Made by a program: the position numbers and the translations under genes
Assembly (NCBI RefSeq): GCF_003260265.1
Contig: NZ_QITQ01000011.1
Location: 52,191-116,190 of the forward strand
Source: Roseovarius amoyensis
GTDB lineage: Bacteria > Pseudomonadota > Alphaproteobacteria > Rhodobacterales > Rhodobacteraceae
DNA: 64,000 bases
Direction: 5' to 3'
In this document: positions 51,986 to 61,254 of the stretch, one piece after another
Layout of the letters: the number at the start of each line of letters is the position of its first letter
Position numbering within the stretch: the stretch's first letter is position 1
The notes under the pieces: generated by a model
The model's database searches: none
Told to the model about the DNA's origin: nothing
Seen by the model: only the letters and a program-made list of their open reading frames with translations

Positions 51986-52130
51986 CCGCCCGATGTAGAA
52001 TGCACCCGGGTCCAGAACAAGGCGGCAGCACGAGGCATTTTTCGCCGTGGCGAACAAATCACGTAACCGGCGGCAAATAAGTCACGCGGCGGCACAGTCT
52101 GACCGCACCCCGGCGCGAGCCGCGCGCCTG

Positions 52131-52892
52131 TCACGCCCGGATACGATAGCCGGTCTTGAAGATCGCCCAGATCAGCACCAGGCAGATCGTCGTGAACGCG
52201 GCGATCGCCAGCAGGCTCAGCCCGATGGCCACATCCGCCTGGCCGAAGAACGACCAGCGGAACCCCGAGATCAGATAGACCACCGGGTTGAACAGCGTGA
52301 TCGTCTGCCATGCCGGCGGCAGCATCGAAATCGAATAGAAAGAGCCCCCAAGAAACACCAGCGGCGTGACGATCAGCAGCGGGATAAGCTGAAGCTGCTC
52401 GAAATTCTGCGCCCAGATGCCGATGATGAAGCCGAAGAGCGAAAAACTGAGACAGGTCAGAACCAGGAACGCCACCATCGCCAGCGGGTGCGCGATGTCG
52501 AGATCGACGAACAGCGACGAGGTGACCAGGATTACCACCCCGATGAACATCGCCTTGGTGGCCGCCGCCCCGACATAGCCCAGCACCACCTCGAAAAAGC
52601 TGACGGGCGCCGACAGCAGTTCGTAGATGGTGCCGATGAACTTGGGGAAATAGATGCCGAATGCGGCGTTGGTGATGGACTGGGTCATCACCGACAGCAT
52701 CACCAGCCCCGGCACGATGAAGGCGCCATAGGCCACGCCTTCGACCTCTGATATGCGGCTGCCGATGGCGGCGCCGAAGACCACGAAATAAAGCGAGGTC
52801 GACAGCACCGGCGAGACAAAGCTTTGCAGCAGCGTGCGAAAGAAGCGCGCCATTTCATACTTGTAGATCGCCCAGATCGCCCGCAGGTTCAT
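52131..52892 (-). CDS. ABC-2 type transporter permease
   Basis: A 253-residue membrane protein with six TM segments, e.g. [64 protein letters not shown] and [21 protein letters not shown], the last being the ABC-2 signature. Paired with the ATPase gene upstream (ATGA overlap at 52889-52892). The exported substrate (drug, polysaccharide or lipid) is unknown; the size and pairing resemble NodJ/DrrB-type exporters. Confidence 0.9.
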   Translation of the reverse strand: MNLRAIWAIYKYEMARFFRTLLQSFVSPVLSTSLYFVVFGAAIGSRISEVEGVAYGAFIVPGLVMLSVMTQSITNAAFGIYFPKFIGTIYELLSAPVSFFEVVLGYVGAAATKAMFIGVVILVTSSLFVDLDIAHPLAMVAFLVLTCLSFSLFGFIIGIWAQNFEQLQLIPLLIVTPLVFLGGSFYSISMLPPAWQTITLFNPVVYLISGFRWSFFGQADVAIGLSLLAIAAFTTICLVLIWAIFKTGYRIRA

Positions 52893-53821
52893 GCCGCTTT
52901 CCCATCACTGACGAGGCCCACGAATATCTCCTCCAGGCTTGATTGCGCGGTCTGCAGATCCGCCAGCGCGATCCCCTCATCCGCCAGCGTGCGCAACAGC
53001 CGAGTGATGCCGGTGCGTTCGGCCTGACGGTCGTAGGTATAGCTGAGCACCCGGCCGTCATCCGACAACACCAGCCCGAAATCGGCCAGCGCTTCGGGCT
53101 CCGCGGCAATCGGTTCGGTCAGCTCGATGCGCAGGCATTTCTGCCCCATCCGCCGCATCAGCGCGTCCTTTTCCTCGACCAGCAGGATTTCACCGCGATG
53201 GATCACCGCCACCCGGTCGGCGATGGCCTCGGCCTCTTCGATATAGTGGGTGGTCAGGATGATGGTGACGCCGCTTTGCTTGAGCCCCTCGACCACGCGC
53301 CACATGTCGCGGCGCAACTCGACATCCACGCCGGCGGTGGGTTCGTCCAGAAACAGCACTCTGGGTTCGTGGCACAGCGCCTTGGCGATCAGGACCCGCC
53401 GCTTCATCCCGCCGGAAAGCTGCATGATGCGGCTGTCACGCTTGTCCCAAAGCGACAGCTGGCGCAGCACACGCTCGATCAGTGCATCGTCGCGCGGCCG
53501 GCCGAACAACCCGCGCGAAAAGCGGACGGTGTCGATGACCTTTTCGAACGGCTCCAGCGTGATTTCCTGCGGCACCAGCCCGATTATGGCCCGTGCCGCG
53601 CGATAGTCGGCAGCGATGTCAAGACCGCCGACGCGCGCATGGCCCCCTGTGGGCGCGACGATGCCGCAGAGTGCCGAGATCAGCGTCGTCTTGCCCGCCC
53701 CGTTGGGGCCGAGCAACGCCAGTATCTCGCCCTCTTCGATAGTCAGAGAGACGCCCTTGAGCGCCTGAAAGCCATCATCATAGGTCTTGGTCAGACTGTC
53801 GATCTCGACGATCGCGGGCAT
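52889..53821 (-). CDS. ABC transporter ATP-binding protein (ABC-2 exporter)
   Basis: A 310-residue ATPase from the ATG at 53821. Walker [15 protein letters not shown]-loop [10 protein letters not shown], signature [16 protein letters not shown], Walker [14 protein letters not shown] and H-loop TTHYIEEAE are intact; a roughly 80-residue C-terminal extension (DUF4162-like, ending [16 protein letters not shown]) follows, common in DrrA/CcmA-type exporters. Forms an exporter with the permease downstream. Confidence 0.93.
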   Translation of the reverse strand: MPAIVEIDSLTKTYDDGFQALKGVSLTIEEGEILALLGPNGAGKTTLISALCGIVAPTGGHARVGGLDIAADYRAARAIIGLVPQEITLEPFEKVIDTVRFSRGLFGRPRDDALIERVLRQLSLWDKRDSRIMQLSGGMKRRVLIAKALCHEPRVLFLDEPTAGVDVELRRDMWRVVEGLKQSGVTIILTTHYIEEAEAIADRVAVIHRGEILLVEEKDALMRRMGQKCLRIELTEPIAAEPEALADFGLVLSDDGRVLSYTYDRQAERTGITRLLRTLADEGIALADLQTAQSSLEEIFVGLVSDGKAA

Positions 53822-54082
53822 GGGGCGGCCTCCGCTCGGATTTCCGCACAACCTAACCCCCGGCGCAGGAAGTGCAATCGCGCCGGGGCGCAGCCCGGGG
53901 TGTGCGCAATTCCACCATTGGGCGGAAACGAACCAGACTGTTTCCCCAAGGCGCACAATACCGCCCGAAAAAGGTTGAGAATCGGCCACGGTTTTGCCAC
54001 GCTTGCCCGTGGGGGCGTCACCATTCCGCATTCGCGTTCGCGCCGCGCGGGGTGGTCAGAGTAAAAAGAGATACTGCCGCCC

Positions 54083-54766
54083 ATGTTTCTTCGTATGATT
54101 GTTCTGGTCGCTTCGGCGGCTTTGCTTTCCGCCTGTGGCGAATCCGTCACCCGTGATTTCCCCTCGCGTATTCTGGTCGTGGGCGATTCAATGCTCGCCA
54201 CCCACCGCATGTCCGACAGCGCCGTCGCCGACGCGCTGGAACAGACCCTGCGCGAACCGGTGGTTGACCGCTCCACCATCGGTGCGCGGTTTCACTATGC
54301 CATGCCGATTTCCGGCAGTGCCGGGCTGAACATCACCAAGCAGTACGTGCCCGGCGAATGGGACTGGGTGGTTGTCAACGGCGGCGGTAACGACCTGTGG
54401 TTCGGCTGCGGCTGCATGATCTGCGGGCCCAAGCTGAACCGGCTGATTTCCGAGGACGGCACCAAGGGCACGATCCCCGGCTTTCTGTCGCGGCTGCGCC
54501 AGTCCGGCGCCAAGGTAATCTATGTCGGCTATCTGCGCAGCCCCGGTCTGGCCTCACCCATCGAGCATTGCCGCGACGAGGGCGCCGAGCTGGAACGCCG
54601 CGTCGCCCGGCTGTCGCAGATCGACAGTGGCCTTTATTACCTGTCGCTGCAGGACCTTGTGCCGAACGGCGACGGATCGTACCACGCCATCGACATGATC
54701 CACCCCTCGGTCAAGGGCAGCACCGCCATCGGGCAATTGCTGGCCAACGTGATTGAAGGGCCGTAA
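54083..54766 (+). CDS. SGNH/GDSL-hydrolase lipoprotein
   Basis: A 227-residue probable lipoprotein: lipobox LLSAC with Cys18. The SGNH fold blocks are present: ILVVGDSMLA (catalytic Ser), an NGGGNDLWF block (Asn oxyanion) and DMIHPSVKG (Asp and His). Such enzymes remove acyl or acetyl groups from lipids or glycans. Single gene, divergent from the ABC exporter and convergent with the SRPBCC gene. The 261 bases upstream contain no other gene. Confidence 0.85.
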   Translation: MFLRMIVLVASAALLSACGESVTRDFPSRILVVGDSMLATHRMSDSAVADALEQTLREPVVDRSTIGARFHYAMPISGSAGLNITKQYVPGEWDWVVVNGGGNDLWFGCGCMICGPKLNRLISEDGTKGTIPGFLSRLRQSGAKVIYVGYLRSPGLASPIEHCRDEGAELERRVARLSQIDSGLYYLSLQDLVPNGDGSYHAIDMIHPSVKGSTAIGQLLANVIEGP

Positions 54767-54773
54767 ACAAGGC

Positions 54774-55286
54774 CTAATCGTTGCGGGTGATGAGGCGCTT
54801 GAGCCAGCCTTTCTTTTCGGCCTCTGGCGCCTCGTCCTCTTCCTTGGGGCCTTCGATCACCTCTTCGAGCCGGGCAAAGAACTGGTCGGCCATCTTCTTG
54901 GCAAAACCATCGACGATCCGGCTGCCAAGCTGCGCCAGCTTGCCGCCCACCCTGGCATCGACATCATAGGCCAGCAGCGTGCCGTTTTCGGTCTCAGTCA
55001 GGGTCACATCGGCGCTGCCCTTGGCAAAACCGGCGGCGCCGCCCTTGCCCTCTCCGACCAGTTTCAGCCGCTCGGGCCGGACCATTTCCGACAGGGTGAC
55101 GGCACCGCGAAAGGTGGCCTTTACCGGCCCGACCTTTTGTACCACCGTCGCCTCGAACCCTTCTTCGGGCGATCCCGTGACCTCCTGCGCGCCGGGCACG
55201 CATTCCTTCAGCACCTCGGCGCTGGTCAGCGCCGCCCAGACCGTCTGACGGTCTGCGGCGATCTCTCTTTCACCCCGCATTTCCAT
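54774..55286 (-). CDS. CoxG/SRPBCC family protein
   Basis: A 170-residue START-like (SRPBCC) protein: MRGEREIAADRQTVWAALTSAEVLKECVPGAQ is the CoxG-type opening (residues 3-34, described in part), then VVQKVGPVKATFRG and ADVTLTETENGTLLAYDVDARVGGKLAQLG (about 95-125), then a helical, charged C-terminal extension (EEVIEGPKEEDEAPEAEKKGW). CoxG helps assemble or anchor CO dehydrogenase; no cox genes are seen here, so the role is open. Start at the ATG at 55286. Confidence 0.85.
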   Translation of the reverse strand: MEMRGEREIAADRQTVWAALTSAEVLKECVPGAQEVTGSPEEGFEATVVQKVGPVKATFRGAVTLSEMVRPERLKLVGEGKGGAAGFAKGSADVTLTETENGTLLAYDVDARVGGKLAQLGSRIVDGFAKKMADQFFARLEEVIEGPKEEDEAPEAEKKGWLKRLITRND

Positions 55287-55451
55287 TTCGGCGGCTCCTC
55301 TTCGCTGTTGATCCGGGGGCGAGCCTAGCGGAGCGTCCGAGCCGGGCCAAGACCCCGCGAGACATGGGCGCATAACCATCGCAACCGACATTTGCGCGGC
55401 GCACCCCCATGCCAGGGCCGGCTTAAGAGCAAGGCTTCACTACCCGGCCTG

Positions 55452-55864
55452 ATGCACCTCAACACCCCCGATGCCGGGATTGCCTTCATGCTGATGGGCA
55501 TCCTGGCGATTTCGGTCACCGGCATGCTGATCACGCCGCTGTCGATCCCGCTGTTGGGCGACCTGCCCGGCCCGGTGGTGATAACGGGCATCGCTCTGAC
55601 CCTCGGTGCGGGGCTTTTTTGTTCCTGCGCAAGCATCATAAGCATCGCTCGCTGGTCAGCGGCGGGCGCATTCACCGGCGGTACTGGGCGGCCGACGGAA
55701 AGATATCGACATCCCGGGAATGGCCGTGCCGCAAAACCCGGATGGGCGGCGAATTTACCGCCCCCATCATTCACCGCATGATCAGGACCGGCACGCGGCA
55801 GGAACGGATCATCTCGGTCGTGGTCGAGCCGATGACAAGCGAACGCACCCGTGAATGGCCGTAA
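55452..55864 (+). pseudogene. Small two-helix membrane protein with a homopolymer frameshift
   Basis: Reading from the ATG at 55452 gives two hydrophobic segments (IAFMLMGILAISVTGMLIT and GPVVITGIALTLGAGLF). At the T6 run 55615-55620 the frame changes quality: downstream, codons with high third-position GC and a basic tail (RKHHKHRSLVSGGRIHRRYW) are in the +2 frame, ending at 55864. Inserting one T would join them into one protein of about 137 residues, a plausible topology. It may be a real lesion, a slippage site or a read error. The last 94 bases would overlap the 3' end of the convergent usp gene. No family recognised. Confidence 0.5.
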
Positions 55865-56628
55865 GCGCCCATTACAAGCAACTCGTGCTTGTCCTTCGTT
55901 GTGATCTGGGCAAGCACCTTTTCCGGCTCGCCGTCGCGAATGATGATCTCTGCCTCAAAGCCCCCCGCCTTGAGGGTCGCCGCCGCGTTCTCAAGCGCCT
56001 TGCGGATTTCCGGGGTTTCCCTGCCGGCAAAGACCAGCGAGATCGTCAACCCGGCAAAGAGCGGGCTTCGGTAAATGTAGTCCACCGCCTTGAGCGCCGA
56101 TGACCCGCCATCGAACGCGACAAGAACCTTCCCGATCGGCCGGAATGCCCGGTTGGCAACGAAAACCGGCTTGTGGCTGGCGCGCACGATGCGTTCCAGG
56201 TTGGACCCCAGATGTTCCATCGCCACGCCTGCGGCCTCGCCACGCTTGCCGATGACGATCATGTCGCCGGTTTCCTCTTTCGCGGTCACCGTCTCGACCA
56301 GGTCCCCCTGGCGCAGGCGGGTTTCGACCTCGATATCGCCGTCGGCCTGGATGACGGCCTTGGCGTCCTCGAGTATCGCTCGCCCGTGTTCATGGGAGAG
56401 CTTGGCGCGCTCTGCATCAAGCTTGGAAAGCTGCTCCAGCAGCCGCGTACGCGCGCCCAGGCGGATCGCACCGGAAAGATCCTGCTTTTCCACGCCCTGG
56501 CGGCGCCCCATGACGTGGTAGATTTTCACCTTCCAGCCATTCTTGCCCGCAATCCAGGCCGCGTGATGGCAGACGCTCTCGGAATAGGCCGAGCCGTCCA
56601 CCAATGCGATAAGCGTATTGGTTGTCAT
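55771..56628 (-). CDS. Tandem universal stress protein (UspA)
   Basis: A 285-residue protein of two Usp domains: the first begins TLIALVDGSAYSESVCHHAAW, the second VLVAFDGGSSALKAVDYIY, with ATP-type motifs DMIVIGKRGEAAGVAMEHLGS (first) and ELLVMGAYGHSRVRSLVIGS (second), close to the G-2x-G-9x-G(S/T) nucleotide loop. It starts 14 bases after the SulP transporter stop, so they form an operon; a regulatory or sensing role for the transporter is an inference. Confidence 0.9.
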   Translation of the reverse strand: MTTNTLIALVDGSAYSESVCHHAAWIAGKNGWKVKIYHVMGRRQGVEKQDLSGAIRLGARTRLLEQLSKLDAERAKLSHEHGRAILEDAKAVIQADGDIEVETRLRQGDLVETVTAKEETGDMIVIGKRGEAAGVAMEHLGSNLERIVRASHKPVFVANRAFRPIGKVLVAFDGGSSALKAVDYIYRSPLFAGLTISLVFAGRETPEIRKALENAAATLKAGGFEAEIIIRDGEPEKVLAQITTKDKHELLVMGAYGHSRVRSLVIGSTTTEMIRSCRVPVLIMR

Positions 56629-56642
56629 TCCTGCATCCTCCC

Positions 56643-58133
56643 TCAGTGGCCCATCAGTTGATCCATCGCGCCCGGCTTGTCATGAATGGCAAGCCTGTCC
56701 ACGATGGTCTCCGACGCCTTGTTCAGCCCGATCAGTTCTATCTCTGCGCCTTCCCGGCGGAACTTGAGCACGGCCATGTCCAGCGCGGCAACAGAGGAAA
56801 TATCCCAGATATGCGCGCGGCTCAGGTTGATCGTGACCTTCTCGGGCGCTTCCTTGAAGTCGAAGGCGCGCATAAAGTCCTCTGACGATGCAAAGAAAAG
56901 CTGACCCTCGACATGGTAGGTGCGATGGGTGCCGTCCGGGGTGATCTCACTGCGCACGCGGAAAAGCTGCGCGATCTTTCCGGCAAAGAAGATGCCAGAG
57001 AGCAACACGCCGACCAGCACCCCGATTGCCAGATTGTGCGTGTAGACCACGAAGAAAACCGTCGCCAACATCACGATGGACGAGGATTTCGGATGCTCAC
57101 GCAGGTTCCTGATCGAAGACCACGAAAACGTGCCGATCGAAACCATGATCATGATCGAGACCAGGGCGGCCATGGGGATGATCGCCACGATATCGCCCAG
57201 CGCGACCACCATGATCAGCAGGAACACCCCCGCCACGAAAGAGGACAGCCGACCGCGGCCGCCCGATTTGACGTTGATGATCGACTGGCCGATCATTGCG
57301 CAGCCCGCCATGCCCCCGATGAAACCGGTGGCCGTGTTGGCGATGCCTTGTCCGATGCATTCCTGGTTTCGGTTCGAACTGGTGTCGGTCAGGTCATCCA
57401 CGATCTGCTGCGTCATCAGGCTTTCCAGCAGGCCAACGACCGCGACCGCAAGCGAATAGGGAAAGATGATGGTCAGCGTTTCAAGGGTCAGCGGAATGTT
57501 GGGGATCAGGAACACCGGCAACGTATCGGGCAGCGCCCCCATGTCGCCCACGGTGCGCACATCCCAGCCGGTGACGACGGTCAGAATGGTCAGCACGATG
57601 ATCGTGACCAGCGGCGAGGGGATTGCCCGCGTGATGCGGGGAAAAAGATAGATGATCGCCAGGCCGGCGGCGACCAGCGCATAGGTCAGCACCGGCACGC
57701 GCGAAGGGTCGAGTTCGGGCAGCTGCGCGATGAAGATCAGGATCGCCAGCGCGTTGACAAAGCCCGTCATCACCGATTTCGACACGAAGCGCATGACGTA
57801 GCCGAGCCTGAGAAGACCCGCACCGATCTGCAGCAGCCCCGCCAGAACCGTCGCCGCCAGCAGGTATTGCAGCCCGTGGTCCTTTACCAGCGTGACCATC
57901 AGCACCGCCGTCGCTGCGGTCGCCGCCGAGATCATGCCGGGGCGCCCGCCGGTGATCGCGGTGATCACGGCGATCGAGAACGAGGCGTAGAGCCCCACCT
58001 TGGGGTCCACCCCCGCGATAATGGAAAAGGCAATGGCCTCGGGGATCAGCGCAAGCGCCACGACAAGTCCTGACAACAGGTCGCCGCGAATGTTGTGTGT
58101 CCACTGATAGCGGTATCGGGAAAGGGAAATCAT
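56643..58133 (-). CDS. SulP-family inorganic anion transporter
   Basis: A 496-residue SLC26/SulP protein from the ATG at 58133 ([20 protein letters not shown]); the frame continues upstream to 58391 but without similarity. About 12 to 14 TM segments, with [22 protein letters not shown], the [18 protein letters not shown] signature, [20 protein letters not shown], and a C-terminal STAS domain (about 395-496) with [20 protein letters not shown]. Substrates in the family are sulfate, bicarbonate and dicarboxylates. In operon with a tandem Usp gene. Confidence 0.92.
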   Translation of the reverse strand: MISLSRYRYQWTHNIRGDLLSGLVVALALIPEAIAFSIIAGVDPKVGLYASFSIAVITAITGGRPGMISAATAATAVLMVTLVKDHGLQYLLAATVLAGLLQIGAGLLRLGYVMRFVSKSVMTGFVNALAILIFIAQLPELDPSRVPVLTYALVAAGLAIIYLFPRITRAIPSPLVTIIVLTILTVVTGWDVRTVGDMGALPDTLPVFLIPNIPLTLETLTIIFPYSLAVAVVGLLESLMTQQIVDDLTDTSSNRNQECIGQGIANTATGFIGGMAGCAMIGQSIINVKSGGRGRLSSFVAGVFLLIMVVALGDIVAIIPMAALVSIMIMVSIGTFSWSSIRNLREHPKSSSIVMLATVFFVVYTHNLAIGVLVGVLLSGIFFAGKIAQLFRVRSEITPDGTHRTYHVEGQLFFASSEDFMRAFDFKEAPEKVTINLSRAHIWDISSVAALDMAVLKFRREGAEIELIGLNKASETIVDRLAIHDKPGAMDQLMGH

Positions 58134-58624
58134 AAGCAGTTCTTCGTCCTCAGGCCACAAGCCGGTGCTCGTGGTCTTTGCAGGTTTCATCCATCTTGGG
58201 TTGTCCGGCAGCAGGCGGCTTGAACGCCAACCGGGGGTCACGGCGACCTCCATGTTCGCTCGGCACGCCAATAGCGCCGCAACGCGGCGTTGCCAAGATC
58301 GCATTTCAGCAGTTCCGGCGGCGTTACCTGTTTGCCGTTCCTGAACATCAACCAAGCGGACACGATTCACAGACGGGCGGATCATCGGCATCCTGGCGAA
58401 CCACGAGGCGGTCGCGCACCAGAAGAGCCTGTTCGGCTTTCAGAACGGCGGGCATGCCGGAAACATCCCGGCCCGGTCTTTCGGGTCGCGTGCTTTCGCC
58501 CTATGTTGGCGAGCAGTTGATCGGATCGGCGCTCTTGCGCCGTCTTGTGGGCGACTGCCGGGCCACCCCACCATCGAGGCCGGGTTTCTGCCGTTCATTC
58601 GCATCATGTCGATGGAGGTCGCGC
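58134..58624. other. 491-base stretch without a supported gene
   Basis: Several frames stay open here, but none shows a family motif or a good start; codon quality is mixed. Minus-strand fragments with better composition occur (near 58350-58460, [19 protein letters not shown]), which could be the remnant of a small gene. The divergent promoters of sulP and the DUF2478 gene must be inside. Confidence 0.4.
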
Positions 58625-59146
58625 ATGAATATCGCCTACACCACGGAGCCCGGACGAGGCGATGTCGACCTGCTGCTGTTCCAGGTCGCACAATCACTGA
58701 TCGCCGAGGGGTTTCGCCCGGCCGGCATCGTCCAGATCAACACCGAATGCGACGATCCCGGACCGTGCGACATGGATGTAAAGGTGCTGCCGGACGGGCC
58801 GGTAATCCGCATCTCGCAGACGCTGGGGCACGGGTCGCGGGGTTGCCGCCTGGATCCGGAGGCGCTGGAAAAGGCAGTCGGGCTGGTCGGCAAGACGCTG
58901 GGCCGGGGCGTCGATTGCCTGATCGTCAACAAGTTCGGCAAGCACGAGGCCGAGGGCCGCGGCCTGCGCCCCACCATCGCCGAGGCGGTGACGCAGGATA
59001 TTCCCGTTCTGGTCGGGCTCAATGCCCTGAACCGCGCCGCGTTCGACAAGTTCTCGGGCGGCATGGCCGTCGAGGCGCCGCCGCGTGTCGCCGACCTGAC
59101 GGCCTGGCTGCGCGCGGCGATATCAGCCCGCCAAAGCGCCGCCTGA
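58625..59146 (+). CDS. DUF2478 family protein
   Basis: A 173-residue protein starting at the ATG at 58625 (MNIAYTTEPGRGDVDLLLFQVAQSLIAEGF). Conserved features: ECDDPGPCDMDVKVLPDG, RISQTLGHGSRGCRLDPEALE, DCLIVNKFGKHEAEGRG and DIPVLVGLN. DUF2478 proteins look like P-loop-less NTPase relatives and are often beside molybdenum transport genes (as I recall). It precedes a CDF transporter by 21 bases, implying a metal-linked role. Confidence 0.82.
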   Translation: MNIAYTTEPGRGDVDLLLFQVAQSLIAEGFRPAGIVQINTECDDPGPCDMDVKVLPDGPVIRISQTLGHGSRGCRLDPEALEKAVGLVGKTLGRGVDCLIVNKFGKHEAEGRGLRPTIAEAVTQDIPVLVGLNALNRAAFDKFSGGMAVEAPPRVADLTAWLRAAISARQSAA

Positions 59147-59167
59147 GCCGCGAACGGGGATCATTTC

Positions 59168-60097
59168 ATGCCGCACGAACACGGGCACGCGCATCTGGAT
59201 CCCGCGTCGGGGGACAGGCGGGTCGCCATCGCCATCTGGGCCAACGGGCTGTTGACGCTGGCGCAGATCGCTGGCGGCGTCTTTGCCGGCAGCCTGGCCC
59301 TGATCGCGGATGCGCTGCACAATCTTTCGGACATGGCGTCGCTGGTGATCGCCTTTGGTGCGCGCAAGATCGCCCGCCGCCCGGCGGATGCGCAGATGAC
59401 GTTCGGCTATGGCCGGATCGAGATCGTCGCCGCGCTGATCAATTACACCACGCTGATCCTGGTCGGGCTCTACCTGATCTACGAGGGCGGCATGCGCCTG
59501 TTTGACCCGCCTGAGGTCCAAGGCTGGATGGTGGTGATCATCGCCGGGGTGGCGCTGGGTGTCGATGCGCTGACAGCGGCGCTGACGTGGTCGATGCAAA
59601 AGGACAGCGTGAATATCCGCGCGCTGTTCCTGCACAACCTGTCGGATGCGCTGGCCTCAGTCGCGGTGATCGTGGGCGGCATGCTGATCATCCTTTTTGA
59701 CGCCGCCTGGGTCGATCCGGCCATCACCATCGGGATCGCGCTGTATATCCTTTACCTCTCTTTCAAGGAAATCGGCGGCCCGATCCGCACCCTGATGCTG
59801 GGCAGCCCGCCCGACATCGACAACGCCGCAGTGGTAGAGGCCATGCGCGGCGTCGACGGGGTGCACGACGTTCACCACGTTCACCTGTGGCAGATGCAGG
59901 AACACGAGTCCGCGCTTGATTGTCATGTCGTGCTGACGGGTGAGGGCTGGACCCGGATCGAGAGCATCAAGGCCGAGATCAAGACGCGCCTGCTTGAGGG
60001 GTTCGGCATCGCCCATTCCAGCCTGGAATTCGAACACGCCGAGCATGCGCACCGGCATGCCGATCTTTATGGTTGCGGAGACACCGACCGGGGCTGA
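59168..60097 (+). CDS. Cation diffusion facilitator, CzcD/ZitB-like
   Basis: A 309-residue CDF exporter with six TM helices. It starts with a His-rich MPHEHGHAHLDP; metal-site motifs are LIADALHNLSDMASLVIAFG (TM2) and IRALFLHNLSDALASVAVIV (TM5), i.e. HxxxD pairs typical for zinc/cobalt; the cytosolic C-terminal domain (VDGVHDVHHVHLWQMQEHESALDCHVVL) and a His-rich end (EHAEHAHRHADL) follow. Zn2+/Cd2+/Co2+ efflux is likely. Downstream of DUF2478; convergent with the DUF6522 gene. Confidence 0.93.
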   Translation: MPHEHGHAHLDPASGDRRVAIAIWANGLLTLAQIAGGVFAGSLALIADALHNLSDMASLVIAFGARKIARRPADAQMTFGYGRIEIVAALINYTTLILVGLYLIYEGGMRLFDPPEVQGWMVVIIAGVALGVDALTAALTWSMQKDSVNIRALFLHNLSDALASVAVIVGGMLIILFDAAWVDPAITIGIALYILYLSFKEIGGPIRTLMLGSPPDIDNAAVVEAMRGVDGVHDVHHVHLWQMQEHESALDCHVVLTGEGWTRIESIKAEIKTRLLEGFGIAHSSLEFEHAEHAHRHADLYGCGDTDRG

Positions 60098-60130
60098 CCC
60101 GCCCGGACGCAGGGCAAACACTCAGGTGCG

Positions 60131-60412
60131 TCAGGTTCCGGCGACACCCCGCGCCGGGCGCCGCGATACGTCATAGCTGGCGCGGAACAGCACCTTGCCG
60201 TGTTCGTCGACCGTCAGCCGGCAGGTGCGGCCGCCATGGGTGAACGTCAGTCGCCAGCGCCCTGCGTCAGATCCGGTCCCGGTTTCGCAGCGGGATGTGA
60301 TTGCGCCGTCGCGCATACCGCGACGGACGCCAGCCTCGCTGAGGCCAAAGATTTCGGCCAGCAGCGCGGCATCTACAACAAAACCGTCGCCATCGCGTGT
60401 GACCGCGTTCAT
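60131..60412 (-). CDS. DUF6522 family protein
   Basis: A 93-residue protein from the ATG at 60412, two bases after the HTHP stop. Pattern: DGFVVDAALLAEIFGLSEAGVRRGMRDGAITSRCETG, then RWRLTFTHGGRTCRLTVDEHGKVL (positions 8-44 and 51-74, given in part). It matches my memory of DUF6522, a small alphaproteobacterial family of unknown function. Its pairing with a heme protein suggests a redox-related role. Confidence 0.75.
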   Translation of the reverse strand: MNAVTRDGDGFVVDAALLAEIFGLSEAGVRRGMRDGAITSRCETGTGSDAGRWRLTFTHGGRTCRLTVDEHGKVLFRASYDVSRRPARGVAGT

Positions 60413-60414
60413 GG

Positions 60415-60642
60415 CTAGTCCATCCAATAGCCGTTGGCGGCGGCGACGGTTGCGAAATGCGTGGCCACCACCTGGCTGACCGCGATCAGGGAATCGGCAT
60501 TCTCGGCATAGGCGGGGCGCAGCTTGTCGCGCATGTCCGCGTCGGGCTGGGTCATCTTGACGGCGACGCGCGACATCTTGACGGCCAGGTCATACCCCTC
60601 TTCGGGGGTAGCGGTCTTGAGCGTGGGCAACCATGTGGTCAT
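60415..60642 (-). CDS. Hexameric tyrosine-coordinated heme protein (HTHP)
   Basis: A 75-residue all-helical protein starting at the ATG at 60642 (MTTWLPTLKTATPEEGYDLAV) with an AGGAAAGG ribosome site. It closely follows the HTHP described from Silicibacter (Ruegeria) pomeroyi: WLPTLxTATPxEGxDLAVK, TQPDA, and Tyr45 in LRPAYAENADSLIAVS at the heme-ligand position, ending VATHFATVAAANGYW. HTHP forms a ring hexamer with one heme per subunit and shows peroxidase- and catalase-like activity. In operon with DUF6522 and 126 bases behind the DUF6505 gene. Confidence 0.88.
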   Translation of the reverse strand: MTTWLPTLKTATPEEGYDLAVKMSRVAVKMTQPDADMRDKLRPAYAENADSLIAVSQVVATHFATVAAANGYWMD

Positions 60643-60768
60643 CGGGAAATCCTTTCCTGGGTTTGCGTCCTGCATGCGTCCTTGGTCGGTGTTCTGGAAA
60701 CCTGAATGGGTATCCACCCAACCAATTAAGGCCAGGTGCCCAAAGTGCAAGCGCTCAGGTCCCGCCGC

Positions 60769-61254
60769 TCAGCCGTGGCCGGTATCGGTTACGTGGATGG
60801 CGAACTGTTCCAGCCCGGCCTCGCGCGGCTCGATCACGCGAAAGCTCTCGCGCACGCCGGCCTCGGTCAGTTCACGCTGAACCGTCAGCAGGGTGTTGGG
60901 CGCATGTTCGTCGCAAAGCTCTTGCATATGCTCGATCTCTTTGGTGGCCACGGGCAACGCGGCGGAAAGGTCGGGCGCGCCGTAGGCTTCGACGAAATGC
61001 TGCGCAAGCTGGCCGGTCAGGGTGTCGCGCTCTTCCGGCTCGATCTGGGTAACGGCGACGAAGGTCACCCGACCGAATGTTTCCAGCCCCAGCCAGCCAT
61101 TGACGAATTCCTGCCGGGCCTTGCCGTTCAGGTCGTCCTCGGTCCAGTTGGAATAGGCGAATCCGCCCGAGATGCACCATTCCCCGGTGCGGGCGGGGCG
61201 CGCAAAGACGCGCGTGTCGCTTTCGTCGAAATGGATCGCGCGTGCGAGCATCAT
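60769..61254 (-). CDS. DUF6505 family protein
   Basis: A 161-residue soluble protein, last of the DUF6494-mrp-DUF4444-DUF6505 set; its ATG overlaps the DUF4444 stop (ACATGA at 61251-61256). Conserved blocks: ARAIHFDESDTRVFARPARTGEWCISGGFAYSNW (4-37, given in part), RQEFVNGWLGLETFGRVTFVAVT, QLAQHFVEAYGAPDL and an H-rich EHMQELCDEHAPNTLL. No known catalytic motif; no TM or signal. The coupling implies it works with the ligase-like protein. Confidence 0.8.
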   Translation of the reverse strand: MMLARAIHFDESDTRVFARPARTGEWCISGGFAYSNWTEDDLNGKARQEFVNGWLGLETFGRVTFVAVTQIEPEERDTLTGQLAQHFVEAYGAPDLSAALPVATKEIEHMQELCDEHAPNTLLTVQRELTEAGVRESFRVIEPREAGLEQFAIHVTDTGHG

